Under the pieces are notes generated by a model. The model saw only the letters and a list, made by a program, of their open reading frames with translations. It had not been told where the DNA came from and made no database searches. Positions 1 to 10,529 of a stretch of DNA of 64,000 nt are shown one piece after another. The stretch is taken from positions 806,001 through 870,000 of the forward strand of contig NZ_JAINVW010000003.1 in assembly GCF_019880545.1 (NCBI RefSeq), in the 5' to 3' direction. This DNA is from Flagellimonas meishanensis (GTDB taxonomy: Bacteria > Bacteroidota > Bacteroidia > Flavobacteriales > Flavobacteriaceae). Positions within the stretch are counted from its first letter, which is position 1. Each line of letters starts with the position of its first letter. The position numbers and the translations under genes are program-made.

Positions 1-828
1 AACCTGACCTCAACCGTGACCGCTGGAATAGTCAGTGCCAAGGCCCGGTCCTTGGGCAGGAACCAATCCTTCATCCAAACCGATGCGGCCGTTAATCCTG
101 GTAACAGTGGCGGCGCCCTGGTAAACACGAATGGGGATTTGATCGGCATCAATACGGCGATTACCTCTCAAACCGGCTCCTATGTAGGCTATGCTTTTGC
201 CGTGCCGAGCAACATAGCCCGCAAAGTGGTGGAGGACATCATGGAATTCGGTGATGTGCAAAAAGGCCTATTGGGCATATCCGCAGCCAATGTGAACTCG
301 CAACAGGCCATTGAAATGGGTCTTAACGAAATAGAAGGTGTCTATGTTTCCCAAGTGACCGAAGATTCCGGAGCCAAGGAGGCGGACCTTAGAGAAGGGG
401 ATATCATTAAGCAGATTGACAATATCAACATTTCAAAGTTTTCGGAATTGACTGGCTACTTATCCTCAAAAAGGCCGGGAGATGTGGTAAAAGTGGTGAT
501 AGATCGCGATGGCAAACGCTTGACCAAGAACGTGACACTCAAAAAACAACAGACCGTCTTTCTTCCAATGACGGGATTCATGGTAAAAAACCTTACCAAG
601 GAAGACAGGAAAACATTTGGCGTTTCCAAAGGAGTAAAAATTGTTGATGTTCCCGAGGGATATGGCCGATATGACCTGATCGACAAAGTGATAGTAGAGG
701 TGGATGGCAACGAAATCAATGATATTGACGATGCCAAGGAACATTTTGGACAGATTTCAAAGTATGGCCGTACCAGCTTTACCATGATCAATAAAGACGG
801 TGAAAAAGAACGCCTGATTCTTCAATGA
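1..828 (+). CDS. DegP/HtrA-type serine protease, C-terminal part
   Basis: Periplasmic trypsin-like protease/chaperone of the DegP/HtrA family, which degrades misfolded envelope proteins. The gene enters from the left edge, so the signal peptide and the catalytic His and Asp lie outside the window. The open frame runs from base 1. The catalytic serine is visible in NPGNSGGAL (bases about 91-117, Ser codon 106-108), followed by the typical GINTAI and GYAFAVPSN strands. Two PDZ domains follow, at roughly residues 85-175 ([15 protein letters not shown]) and 190-275 of the visible part; the second is weakly conserved. A strong intrinsic terminator lies directly downstream. The family assignment is secure; DegP versus DegQ cannot be decided from a fragment. 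Confidence 0.93.
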   Translation, partial: NLTSTVTAGIVSAKARSLGRNQSFIQTDAAVNPGNSGGALVNTNGDLIGINTAITSQTGSYVGYAFAVPSNIARKVVEDIMEFGDVQKGLLGISAANVNSQQAIEMGLNEIEGVYVSQVTEDSGAKEADLREGDIIKQIDNINISKFSELTGYLSSKRPGDVVKVVIDRDGKRLTKNVTLKKQQTVFLPMTGFMVKNLTKEDRKTFGVSKGVKIVDVPEGYGRYDLIDKVIVEVDGNEINDIDDAKEHFGQISKYGRTSFTMINKDGEKERLILQ

Positions 829-848
829 TCTACCTGAACGAAAAGCAC

Positions 849-876
849 AAAGGCACCCTGTTTTGGGTGCTTTTTT
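849..876 (+). terminator. Intrinsic terminator after the DegP-like gene
   Basis: Stem GCACCC (853-858) pairs with GGGTGC (865-870) around a TGTTTT loop, extended by A-T pairs at the base and followed by TTTTTT. It lies just after the protease stop codon and before the GAPDH promoter. Confidence 0.85.
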
Positions 877-914
877 ATTTTGTCATTTCTTTTTACGAAA
901 ACGTTTGAAATAAC

Positions 915-922
915 TATTTTTG
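915..922 (+). promoter_or_regulatory. -7 promoter box of the GAPDH gene
   Basis: TATTTTTG is an exact match to the Bacteroidota -7 box TAnnTTTG, 33 bases before the GAPDH ATG. No TTG is seen at the usual 19-21 base distance upstream, so only the -7 element is called. Confidence 0.55.
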
Positions 923-955
923 CCGAAATTTTTAAAACAATCGTAACCAATTTCC

Positions 956-2404
956 ATGAGCAACATCAAGTCTTACGAGAAAGAGCTTGCCTTTCAGGCA
1001 GATAGGCGCAAAGCTACCACCGAGTTCATCAAAATAATCAGCGACCTGTGGTATGACAAGGCCATAGAAGTTGTTCTTTTCAAGAACCAGATCATCGACA
1101 AAAATGTCAGTGATATCATCAATCTGCACGAGTATGCCGGGGAATTTGTGCAAAAGCCCATTTCCATATTTGATTCCGTGGAAATATTACGGGCCATAAA
1201 CGATATCAACCTCCCCCCTGCCAAGCTCGATATCGGAAAACTCACCTATGAGTATCACTCGGACGAGAATACCCATCTGAACGTCAAGGCCTTTGTGTTG
1301 GACAAACTGAAGGATGCCCAGGTTTCCAAGGAAATAAAACCCAAGGACGTGGTGCTATATGGTTTTGGAAGGATAGGAAGATTGGTCGCGCGTGAACTTA
1401 TGGCCAAAACAGGACGTGGCAACCAACTAAGGCTGCGTGCCGTTGTGGTACGTGGGACATTGGATGAGGAAATTTTGGAAAAAAGGGCAGCCCTGCTGAA
1501 AACCGATTCCGTGCATGGAATGTTCACCGGAACAGTGGATGTAGATGCCCCAAATGAAGCTTTGATCATCAACGGGACTACGGTAAAATTCATAAATGCT
1601 GACAAACCCGAGGACATTGACTATACCAAATATGGCATCTACAATGCCCTCATCATTGACAATACGGGGGCATTCCGCGATAAAGAAGCCCTTTCCCGAC
1701 ATTTGGAGTCCAAGGGAGCTTCCAAAGTGCTGCTTACCGCGCCAGGCAAAGAAGTTCCCAATATCGTTCACGGGGTAAACCATAAGGAGTTTGATCCAGA
1801 TACCACCAAAATTTACTCCGCAGCCTCCTGTACCACAAATGCCATTACACCCATTCTGAAGGTTATAGAGGATTCATTGGGTATTAAAAAAGGGCATTTG
1901 GAGACGATACACGCCTACACCAACGACCAAAACCTGGTGGACAATATGCACAAAAAATACCGTCGGGGAAGAGCGGCCGCACTTAACATGGTAATCACAG
2001 AAACCGGAGCCGGGGCGGCAGTGGCAAAGGCGCTCCCTTCCCTTAAAGGAAAACTTACTTCCAATGCCATCAGAGTGCCGGTACCCAATGGCTCGTTGGC
2101 CATACTTAACTTGGAAGTAAAACAAAAAACGTCCAAGGAAAGCCTGAACACCATCCTAAAAAAATACGCACTGGAAGGCGATTTGGTGGAACAGATCAAA
2201 TATTCGTTGAGCAACGAATTGGTTTCTTCTGATATTGTGGGAACTTCGGCCCCTTCAATCTATGATAGCAGGGCCACATTGGTTTCTGCAGATGGAAAAG
2301 GCATCGTGCTTTATATATGGTATGACAACGAATATGGATACTCCCATCAGGTGATACGTTTGGCAAAATACATTGCCAAAGTAAGGCGCTATACCTATTA
2401 CTAG
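956..2404 (+). CDS. gap: Glyceraldehyde-3-phosphate dehydrogenase, long form
   Basis: NAD(P)-dependent GAPDH, which oxidises glyceraldehyde-3-phosphate to 1,3-bisphosphoglycerate in the cytoplasm (glycolysis or gluconeogenesis). The Rossmann motif YGFGRIGR lies near residue 135. The catalytic cysteine sits in SAASCTTNAITP at about residue 292. ETIHAYTNDQN and the terminal WYDNEYGYSHQV motif are also present. At 482 residues it is about 130-150 residues longer than standard GAPDH. The extra sequence is a helical N-terminal extension before the NAD domain, as in other long GAPDHs of Bacteroidota. Start: first ATG after the -7 box. It is transcribed alone. Confidence 0.95.
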   Translation: MSNIKSYEKELAFQADRRKATTEFIKIISDLWYDKAIEVVLFKNQIIDKNVSDIINLHEYAGEFVQKPISIFDSVEILRAINDINLPPAKLDIGKLTYEYHSDENTHLNVKAFVLDKLKDAQVSKEIKPKDVVLYGFGRIGRLVARELMAKTGRGNQLRLRAVVVRGTLDEEILEKRAALLKTDSVHGMFTGTVDVDAPNEALIINGTTVKFINADKPEDIDYTKYGIYNALIIDNTGAFRDKEALSRHLESKGASKVLLTAPGKEVPNIVHGVNHKEFDPDTTKIYSAASCTTNAITPILKVIEDSLGIKKGHLETIHAYTNDQNLVDNMHKKYRRGRAAALNMVITETGAGAAVAKALPSLKGKLTSNAIRVPVPNGSLAILNLEVKQKTSKESLNTILKKYALEGDLVEQIKYSLSNELVSSDIVGTSAPSIYDSRATLVSADGKGIVLYIWYDNEYGYSHQVIRLAKYIAKVRRYTYY

Positions 2405-2515
2405 GCCCAATTGTCCCACTTGGTGGAACAAGGAGGCATGTTTTTCTTTTGATTTTTGGTTTATTGGTGTAATTTCGCCTTACCCTTAATCTAAATTAAA
2501 ATAAGAACATTGACC

Positions 2516-3121
2516 ATGAAGCGATTACGAATTTTACTTGCCCTTGCCCTTTTCACTCCCCTTGGTCCAATCTTTTCACAGGATGACCCAGGTTCTGGTG
2601 ACAACGATGGGACACTGGTGGGACAATTTGAAGAATTGGAACGGAAATCTGGCAACTACCGGGCTAACGGTATTCAATACGAGGTGGTCCGCTTATCCAC
2701 ATTGAACCAGATAAAGAGAAGCATTTTTGATTCCATCAACACGGCAAACGCCAACATAAAGGACCTCTCTGCAACAATTGCCGCCAACAAGGCAGAAATA
2801 GAGGATCTCAACAGTAAACTTCAAGAGACTACCAACAACTTAAAGACCGTTACCTCGCAAAAGGACAGTATCTCCTTTTTTGGGGCCTGGATAAGCAAGG
2901 GGACTTACAAATTTATTCTATGGGCCATCATTTTTGGGCTCTTGCTCTTTCTTTTGTTCTTTATCTATAAATTTAGGAAAAGTAACTTCCTGACCCAGCA
3001 AGCCAAGACAGCGCTGGCCGATTTGGAGCAGGAATATGAGGATCATCGACGCCGGGCACTGGAACGCGAGCAACGAATCAGTCGTCAGCTTCAAGATGAG
3101 CTGAACAAGCAAAAAAAATAA
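2516..3121 (+). CDS. Coiled-coil membrane protein with signal peptide, function unknown
   Basis: Not a recognised enzyme. An N-terminal signal peptide (ATG KRLRILLALALF, cleavage near FSQ) leads a secreted helical segment rich in coiled-coil heptads (about residues 60-120, ATIAANKAEIEDLNSKLQ). A single membrane span follows (about 133-153, WAIIFGLLLFLLFFIY). The cytoplasmic tail is charged and helical, ending in Lys. The in-frame TTG at 2510 gives two extra residues, but the ATG at 2516 fits the signal peptide better. Its position just before trmD suggests that automatic labels as a tRNA methyltransferase would be carry-over: no SPOUT motif is present. Confidence 0.7.
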   Translation: MKRLRILLALALFTPLGPIFSQDDPGSGDNDGTLVGQFEELERKSGNYRANGIQYEVVRLSTLNQIKRSIFDSINTANANIKDLSATIAANKAEIEDLNSKLQETTNNLKTVTSQKDSISFFGAWISKGTYKFILWAIIFGLLLFLLFFIYKFRKSNFLTQQAKTALADLEQEYEDHRRRALEREQRISRQLQDELNKQKK

Positions 3122-3124
3122 CCC

Positions 3125-3150
3125 AAGGCTTCCAAGTGGAAGCCTTTTTT
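3125..3150 (+). terminator. Intrinsic terminator
   Basis: Perfect 9-bp stem AAGGCTTCC (3125-3133) / GGAAGCCTT (3138-3146) with loop AAGT and a T run, directly after the coiled-coil protein gene. Confidence 0.9.
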
Positions 3151-3167
3151 AAATAAACACTTTAAAA

Positions 3168-3614
3168 ATGGATGTTAAACGGGCGGATGTTTTGGATTTG
3201 GATAAAATTGTTCCTCTTTTTGATGCGTATAGAATGTTCTATCAACAAAAATCAGATAAGGATGCTGCCCTTGCCTTTTTAAAGGAGCGCCTGGAAAAGC
3301 AAGAAAGTGTGGTCTTTTTTGCATTGGAGGGAACCCAGGCCGCTGGTTTTACGCAATTATATAAAACATTCTCCTCGGTATCGCTGGAGCCCTTTTATAT
3401 TTTGAACGATCTGTACGTGGCCCCTGAATTTAGAAAAAAAGGGGTTGGGGAAGCACTGTTGAATCGGGCCAAAACCTTTTGCATGGAACAAAATGGTAAA
3501 GGACTAGCCCTCGAAACCGCTGTGGACAATCCGGCCCAAAAACTATATGAACGTTTGGGTTGGGAAAAGGATACGGACTTCTTTCATTACTTTTGGAAAA
3601 ACAACTGGGCGTAG
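3168..3614 (+). CDS. GNAT family N-acetyltransferase
   Basis: Small cytoplasmic acetyl-CoA-dependent acyltransferase of the Gcn5-related family, 148 residues, the usual single-domain length. The acetyl-CoA pyrophosphate loop is seen as APEFRKKGVGEALL (about residues 84-97). Before it lies the beta-4 strand YILNDLYV, and after it the C-terminal LALETAVDNPAQKLYERLGW segment typical of the fold. The substrate (small molecule, antibiotic or protein N-terminus) cannot be told. It lies 28 bases upstream of trmD and may be co-transcribed with it. Confidence 0.88.
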   Translation: MDVKRADVLDLDKIVPLFDAYRMFYQQKSDKDAALAFLKERLEKQESVVFFALEGTQAAGFTQLYKTFSSVSLEPFYILNDLYVAPEFRKKGVGEALLNRAKTFCMEQNGKGLALETAVDNPAQKLYERLGWEKDTDFFHYFWKNNWA

Positions 3615-3642
3615 CCAGTCACCAATCAATTTGTGCTGATCC

Positions 3643-4317
3643 ATGCGGATAGATATAATTACCGTGTTGCCCGAGCTTCTTAAAAGCCCTTTTGAGGCTT
3701 CCATACTGCAAAGGGCCATTGATAAGGGACTCGTTGAGGTACATTTTCATAACCTTAGGGATTTTGCCACTGGTAAATACAGGCAAGTGGATGATTATCA
3801 ATTCGGGGGCGGTGCCGGCATGGTACTCATGGTAGAGCCCATTGACAAGTGCATCTCCAAACTGAAGTCCGAGAGAACGTATGACGAGGTCATTTACATG
3901 ACCCCGGATGGCAATACCCTAAACCAAGGACTGGCCAACGAAATTTCCTTGAAAAAAAATCTGATCATTCTTTGCGGACACTATAAGGGAGTTGACCAAC
4001 GCGTGAGGGATATGTTCGTGACCCGCGAAATATCCATAGGCGATTATGTCCTTTCCGGAGGGGAACTGGCAGCGGCCGTACTTTGCGATGCTGTAATCCG
4101 TTTGCTTCCAGGTGTATTGAACGATGAAACCTCTGCCCTTACCGATACCTTCCAAGACAATATGCTGGCACCACCTGTCTATACACGGCCGGCATCGTAC
4201 AAGGGGAACGAGGTGCCAAAAATTCTATTGAGTGGGAATTTTCCCAAAATAGAACAGTGGCGCGAGGAGCAGGCCTTGGAAAGAACAAGAAAACGAAGAC
4301 CCGACCTTTTAGAATAA
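3643..4317 (+). CDS. trmD: tRNA (guanine37-N1)-methyltransferase
   Basis: SPOUT-class enzyme that methylates G37 next to the anticodon using S-adenosylmethionine, which prevents +1 frameshifting. Diagnostic motifs are all present: [12 protein letters not shown] at the start, [25 protein letters not shown] near residue 110 and [12 protein letters not shown] near residue 133 (trefoil-knot SAM site). The C-terminal [20 protein letters not shown] helix is also present. Length 224 is standard. It is followed by a small membrane protein gene and then rplS, so the usual trmD-rplS neighbourhood is preserved, but rpsP and rimM are not here. Confidence 0.98.
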   Translation: MRIDIITVLPELLKSPFEASILQRAIDKGLVEVHFHNLRDFATGKYRQVDDYQFGGGAGMVLMVEPIDKCISKLKSERTYDEVIYMTPDGNTLNQGLANEISLKKNLIILCGHYKGVDQRVRDMFVTREISIGDYVLSGGELAAAVLCDAVIRLLPGVLNDETSALTDTFQDNMLAPPVYTRPASYKGNEVPKILLSGNFPKIEQWREEQALERTRKRRPDLLE

Positions 4318-4323
4318 CGCCTT

Positions 4324-4650
4324 ATGGACAACAATGACACGTTCATCTTCGCTGCAGGAGGATTGCTCAATGGTATTGCACATGTTTTGGTTATCGCCGC
4401 CTGTGTGGTTTTGATGATCAAACGCAAAAGTGGACCAACGCTGCTCATGCTGGCATCACAACTATTGGCTTTGATATTTTTCATAGGTAGCTTTTTGTGG
4501 ACAACATTCTCTGCGCGGCAAGGAACCGAGGAATTGGTGAGAACGAGCAAGATCATTGCAGCGTTGGGACCTCTGCCCCATCTACTTTTCGCCCTGGGCC
4601 TGCTCTGGTTCGCAGTGCAGCTTTCAAAAAGGAAAGAGGCAGAGGAATAA
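4324..4650 (+). CDS. Small three-helix membrane protein, function unknown
   Basis: 108 residues with three hydrophobic spans at about 12-33, 40-62 and 82-101, and a charged C-terminus (SKRKEAEE). It begins 6 bases after the trmD stop, so it is probably translated from the trmD message. No enzymatic motif is visible. Its place between trmD and rplS is constant in this locus but gives no clear functional hint. Confidence 0.7.
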   Translation: MDNNDTFIFAAGGLLNGIAHVLVIAACVVLMIKRKSGPTLLMLASQLLALIFFIGSFLWTTFSARQGTEELVRTSKIIAALGPLPHLLFALGLLWFAVQLSKRKEAEE

Positions 4651-4667
4651 ATACTCCAAAAAACAAC

Positions 4668-4697
4668 TTGCAATTTCTAAATATTGCATTACTTTTG
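4668..4697 (+). promoter_or_regulatory. Promoter of rplS
   Basis: TTG (4668-4670), 19-base spacer, TACTTTTG (4690-4697). This is an exact Bacteroidota -33/-7 arrangement and places the transcription start near 4703, about 60 bases before the rplS ATG. Confidence 0.75.
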
Positions 4698-4764
4698 CAG
4701 TCTCAAAATCAACCTCTGACGAAATACGTGAAAGTTGGTTCTGATAAAACTTAAAAAAACAATC

Positions 4765-5115
4765 ATGGAATCCTTAGTGAAATTTGTTGAGGACGAGTTT
4801 GTTCCAAAAAAAGAATTCCCAGAATTTTCGGCCGGTGACACCATCACTGCATATTATGAAATCAAGGAAGGTGAGAAAAAAAGAACACAGTTCTTTAAAG
4901 GCGTTGTAATCCAAAGAAGGGGAAGCGGTGCCACAGAAACATTCACCATCCGCAAAATGTCAGGCACCGTGGGAGTGGAAAGAATATTTCCGGTCAACAT
5001 GCCTGCACTGCAAAAGATAGAGGTGAACAAAAAAGGAAAGGTGCGCCGTTCAAGAATCTTCTATTTTAGAGGACTTACCGGCAAAAAAGCTCGAATCAAA
5101 GAGGTTCGGGGCTAA
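4765..5115 (+). CDS. rplS: 50S ribosomal protein L19
   Basis: Ribosomal protein L19, at the 30S-50S interface. Recognised by MESLVKFVEDEFV, GDTITAYYEIKEGEKKRTQ, FKGVVIQRRGSG, ETFTIRKMS, GVERIFPVNMP and the C-terminal RRSRIFYFRGLTGKKARIKE. 116 residues, normal length. A longer in-frame reading from the TTG at 4735 is rejected because L19 starts at MESL and the ATG at 4765 lies a sensible distance from the promoter. It has its own promoter and a strong terminator, so it can be transcribed separately from trmD. Confidence 0.98.
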   Translation: MESLVKFVEDEFVPKKEFPEFSAGDTITAYYEIKEGEKKRTQFFKGVVIQRRGSGATETFTIRKMSGTVGVERIFPVNMPALQKIEVNKKGKVRRSRIFYFRGLTGKKARIKEVRG

Positions 5116-5143
5116 GCAACCTGTTCACCAAACAACAATGCTT

Positions 5144-5170
5144 AAGGCACCCAGTTGGGTGCCTTTTTTA
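5144..5170 (+). terminator. Intrinsic terminator of rplS
   Basis: Perfect 9-bp stem AAGGCACCC (5144-5152) / GGGTGCCTT (5157-5165) with loop AGTT and a T run. Confidence 0.92.
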
Positions 5171-5228
5171 TGAACAATTGTTAATAACAGCGGTTTATAT
5201 CTTGTTGATTTTAAATCCGTTAGAAAAT

Positions 5229-5258
5229 TTGCATATTTAAATGTTTGTCCTACTTTAG
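5229..5258 (+). promoter_or_regulatory. Promoter candidate in the gene-free stretch after rplS
   Basis: TTG (5229-5231), 19-base spacer, TACTTTAG (5251-5258). This matches the -33/-7 arrangement with one mismatch in the -7 box. No gene follows for 480 bases, so it is a candidate promoter for an untranslated RNA starting near 5264. Confidence 0.45.
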
Positions 5259-5263
5259 TAAAA

Positions 5264-5646
5264 GAAATAATGATGGCGATTATATCAAAATTATGTTTCT
5301 TTTAAAGTTGACGTTCTTTAAAACTGATGTTTCCCTTTTAATTGGTAACACTACTGATCACAAAAGGAATTTCAAATCAGGACAGGCTTCGGCAGGTGTT
5401 GAAGAGAAATAATAGATTTTATGTGCGGATGGGAGAGCAATTTTCCATTCTGATAAGATTTAGGAGACATTAAGAAGAGCTTTGCTAGGTGCAGTTTAGT
5501 TGAAAAATTAAAGGTAGCTTGCAGGGTAAACGTCAAAGGGGCAACAGATACAGCTTCGGTTGTAGTTTTGTGGCAACGCAAAATGAAGTCTTTTAGCCCT
5601 TTTCAGAAAGCCATATCAATGTGTGAACATAGATATGGCTTTTGTT
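5264..5646 (+). ncRNA. Candidate structured non-coding RNA of about 380 nt
   Basis: The 570-base region between the rplS terminator and the icd promoter holds no convincing coding frame on either strand. It is bounded by a promoter-like TTG-N19-TACTTTAG and a perfect 11-bp intrinsic terminator (5607-5642, then T-rich). Inside, at 5549-5564, TACAGC and GTTGTA form a 6-bp hairpin (one G-U pair) with a UUCG tetraloop, which is typical of structured RNAs. A shorter GC-TTCG-GC element lies at 5386-5393. No signature of RNase P RNA, tmRNA or SRP RNA was found. An untranslated leader of icd is possible but less likely because of the terminator. Inference only. Confidence 0.35.
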
Positions 5647-5648
5647 TT
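5607..5648 (+). terminator. Orphan intrinsic terminator upstream of icd
   Basis: Perfect 11-bp stem AAAGCCATATC (5607-5617) / GATATGGCTTT (5632-5642) with a 14-base loop, followed by TGTTTTT. No gene ends within 490 bases upstream on this strand, so it appears to terminate an untranslated transcript. Confidence 0.75.
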
Positions 5649-5706
5649 TACCCGCTTCCAGTGCCATTTTTACCTAAATCCGTGGTGTGCCACTTGGCAT
5701 AAATTG

Positions 5707-5714
5707 TATATTTG
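5707..5714 (+). promoter_or_regulatory. -7 promoter box of icd
   Basis: TATATTTG, an exact TAnnTTTG match, 25 bases before the icd ATG. The -33 element is weak. Confidence 0.55.
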
Positions 5715-5724
5715 CAGCGCTTAA

Positions 5725-7959
<2,235 letters not shown>

Positions 7960-8018
7960 TTGTTGAAATTCTGATGGGAAATTGAGAATTTTTGGGTTAA
8001 TATAGGGCAAGGCCCATT

Positions 8019-8046
8019 AAACTGATACTATTTCATCAGTTTTTTA
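8019..8046 (+). terminator. Intrinsic terminator of icd
   Basis: 8-bp stem AAACTGAT (8019-8026) / ATCAGTTT (8035-8042) with an 8-base loop and a T run of six. Confidence 0.8.
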
Positions 8047-8119
8047 AATTACCGCTAAATATCCGTTTTATCTTTTTTCCTTGAAGGTATAATCTGTATT
8101 TTTAAGCAAACTAGATAGG

Positions 8120-10528
8120 ATGCCAAAGAACCTCTTCTCCCTTGCGCTTTTCATATGCCTTGCAGTCATACCATTAAGTGCACAACAGAAGTACACCCTT
8201 AGCGGAACAATTTCAGAAGCGAACAGCAATGAAACCCTTATCGGTGTTACAATTGCCTTTCCTGAACTTAGAACAGGCGCCACTACCAATGAATACGGTT
8301 TTTATTCAATTACCCTGCCGCAAGGAGAGTATAATGTTGTTGTGAGTTATCTGGGTTTCCAGGATGTAAGGCAGACCATAAACCTAAATTCTGATGTCAA
8401 AAAGGATTTTAGGCTTCTGGAAAAGGCGGAGGAGTTGGAAGAGGTAGTCGTCACAGACGATGCCGAGCGTCTGGATATCCGAAAGCCCCAAATGAGTGTC
8501 AACACCTTGGCTGCACAAACCATCAAACAAATTCCTGTGGTCTTGGGGGAGGCTGACGTTATCAAATCTCTGCTCCTGTTACCGGGAGTCACCAATGCGG
8601 GAGAAGCATCATCAGGATTCAATGTAAGAGGTGGTGCTGTGGACCAAAATCTTATCCTTTTGGATGAAGCGGTGGTATTCAATTCGTCCCACCTGTTTGG
8701 GTTTTTCTCGGTTTTCAACCCAGACGCCATCAAAGATGTAAAATTATTCAAAGGAGGCATCCCTGCCCGGTATGGGGGAAGGGTCTCTTCAGTGCTTGAG
8801 ATTTTTCAGAAAGAAGGAAACAGTAAAGAGTTCAAAGTGAATGGTGGCATTGGTGCTGTGGCGAGCCGACTGCTGCTGGAAGGACCCATTGATAAAGACC
8901 GTACGGCTTTTCTGGTTGGCGGTAGGGCCTCATACGCCCACTTGTTCCTCCCCTTGCTCGATATTGATGATAAAGCCTATTTCTATGATTTAAACACCAA
9001 GATCAATCATAAGATAAACGACAGAAACAGTATTTTCCTGTCAGGCTATTTTGGTCGGGATTTGTTCAGTATCAACGATAGTTTCATCAATATTTATGGT
9101 AATGCCGTGGGGAACTTTCGTTGGAACCACCTCTTTTCCGATAAACTTTTCTCCAATCTATCCCTGATCTATTCCGATTATTTCTATGGGTTGGAGCTTG
9201 ATTTTGTTGGGTTCGATTGGGATTCCGGAATACAGAACTTCAACGTAAAATATGACTTGAAGCATTATGTAAGCGATAAACTTCAGATAAACTACGGTCT
9301 AAACAACATTTACTACGTGTTCAACCCTGGAAAAATTAGACCAAATAGCCCAGATTCTGGGATTGTTGAAGAGCAATTGACCAAGAAATATGCCAATGAA
9401 AATGCTATCTATGTTGATGTCGAACATAAAATTTCTGAAAGCCTAAGTGTTGAATATGGGTTAAGGGCCAGTCAATTCAATCGGTTTGGTCAAGATGAAT
9501 TCTTCGTCTATGAAAATGACAACCCGGTAATTTTTGACCCTTTTGCTCTCGTTTATAGGGAGGCCGAGCCCATAGACACTATTAGCCCAGGCAGGGGAGG
9601 CACGCTCAAAAAGTTTTTCAATTTGGAGCCCCGTATCTCTATGTCCTATAACTTCAATGGAAAAAGTTCGGTGAAAGCAAGCTACACTAAATTGGCGCAA
9701 TACCTGCACCTGCTTTCGAACACCAGCTCACCCACCCCATTGGACGTATGGACTCCCAGTGGACCGTTCATAGAGCCCCAGTTATTGGACCAATATGCGG
9801 TGGGTTATTTCAGAAACATCAAAGATGGAGCTTACTCTTTTGAAACCGAAGCTTTTTATAAGGATATACAAAATCGTATCGATTACATAGACGGCGCCGA
9901 TCTTATTGCCAACAATGCGATAGAGCAAGTAATATTGAATGGCGTAGCCAGGGCGTATGGTATTGAATTTTTACTTAGAAAAAATGAGGGTGCATTTACC
10001 GGATGGTTGGCGTACACCCTATCGCGATCGGAACAGCGGACCCCGGGAAGGGACCTTAGGGCACTTGGTATCGATACTGGCCGATCAGATTTGGAAACAG
10101 GAATAAATTTTGGGGAATGGTACAGCACACCCTTTGACAAGACCCACGACATTTCCATTTATGGAAATTATGAGCTGAACGACAATTGGAGCCTCAATGC
10201 CAACTTTATTTACCAAACCGGACAGCCTACCAACTATCCCGTAGGGCAGTTTGAATTTGAGGGCATTACAGTTCCCTTTTATGGGCTGCGCAACAAGGAA
10301 CGATTGCCAGATTATCATCGGTTGGATATTTCCGCTACCCTGACCCCAAGGAAAAATAAAGACAGGAATTTCCAATCAGAGTGGGTCTTCAGCATTTATA
10401 ATGCCTATAATAGGCGTAACGCAGCTTCCATTAACTTTAGGGAAAATGACGATACGGGCCGAAATGAAGCCATCAGAACCTCAATTTTCGGAATAATTCC
10501 TGCAATAACCTACAACTTTAAATTCTAA
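8120..10528 (+). CDS. TonB-dependent outer membrane receptor, partner of DUF4249 lipoproteins
   Basis: Outer-membrane beta-barrel importer driven by TonB. Domain order: signal peptide (1-21, ending SAQ), a carboxypeptidase-regulatory-like domain (about 26-110, LSGTISEANSNETLIGVTI and YNVVVSYLGFQ), a TonB-box-like segment EEVVVTDD, then the plug with the INVRGGAVDQN-type motif (about 130-235) and the barrel to residue 802. It overlaps no gene and is followed one base later by the first DUF4249 lipoprotein gene. That receptor/DUF4249 pairing is recurrent in Bacteroidota and resembles the SusC/SusD layout. The substrate is unknown. Confidence 0.93.
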   Translation: MPKNLFSLALFICLAVIPLSAQQKYTLSGTISEANSNETLIGVTIAFPELRTGATTNEYGFYSITLPQGEYNVVVSYLGFQDVRQTINLNSDVKKDFRLLEKAEELEEVVVTDDAERLDIRKPQMSVNTLAAQTIKQIPVVLGEADVIKSLLLLPGVTNAGEASSGFNVRGGAVDQNLILLDEAVVFNSSHLFGFFSVFNPDAIKDVKLFKGGIPARYGGRVSSVLEIFQKEGNSKEFKVNGGIGAVASRLLLEGPIDKDRTAFLVGGRASYAHLFLPLLDIDDKAYFYDLNTKINHKINDRNSIFLSGYFGRDLFSINDSFINIYGNAVGNFRWNHLFSDKLFSNLSLIYSDYFYGLELDFVGFDWDSGIQNFNVKYDLKHYVSDKLQINYGLNNIYYVFNPGKIRPNSPDSGIVEEQLTKKYANENAIYVDVEHKISESLSVEYGLRASQFNRFGQDEFFVYENDNPVIFDPFALVYREAEPIDTISPGRGGTLKKFFNLEPRISMSYNFNGKSSVKASYTKLAQYLHLLSNTSSPTPLDVWTPSGPFIEPQLLDQYAVGYFRNIKDGAYSFETEAFYKDIQNRIDYIDGADLIANNAIEQVILNGVARAYGIEFLLRKNEGAFTGWLAYTLSRSEQRTPGRDLRALGIDTGRSDLETGINFGEWYSTPFDKTHDISIYGNYELNDNWSLNANFIYQTGQPTNYPVGQFEFEGITVPFYGLRNKERLPDYHRLDISATLTPRKNKDRNFQSEWVFSIYNAYNRRNAASINFRENDDTGRNEAIRTSIFGIIPAITYNFKF

Positions 10529-10529
10529 G

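Noticed and set aside
904..922. Full -33/-7 promoter for the GAPDH gene using TTTG at 904-907
   Set aside because: Only 7 bases separate it from the -7 box; the usual spacing is 19-21, so only the -7 element is kept.
5372..5581. 69-codon reverse frame in the gap after rplS
   Set aside because: Low-complexity, unstructured-looking product without promoter or start context. The strand-specific promoter and terminator in the gap are on the other strand.
5583..5702. 40-codon forward frame (MKSFSPFQKAI) across the orphan terminator
   Set aside because: It reads through a perfect 11-bp terminator hairpin, has many rare-looking residues (Cys, His, Trp-free) and no recognisable similarity.
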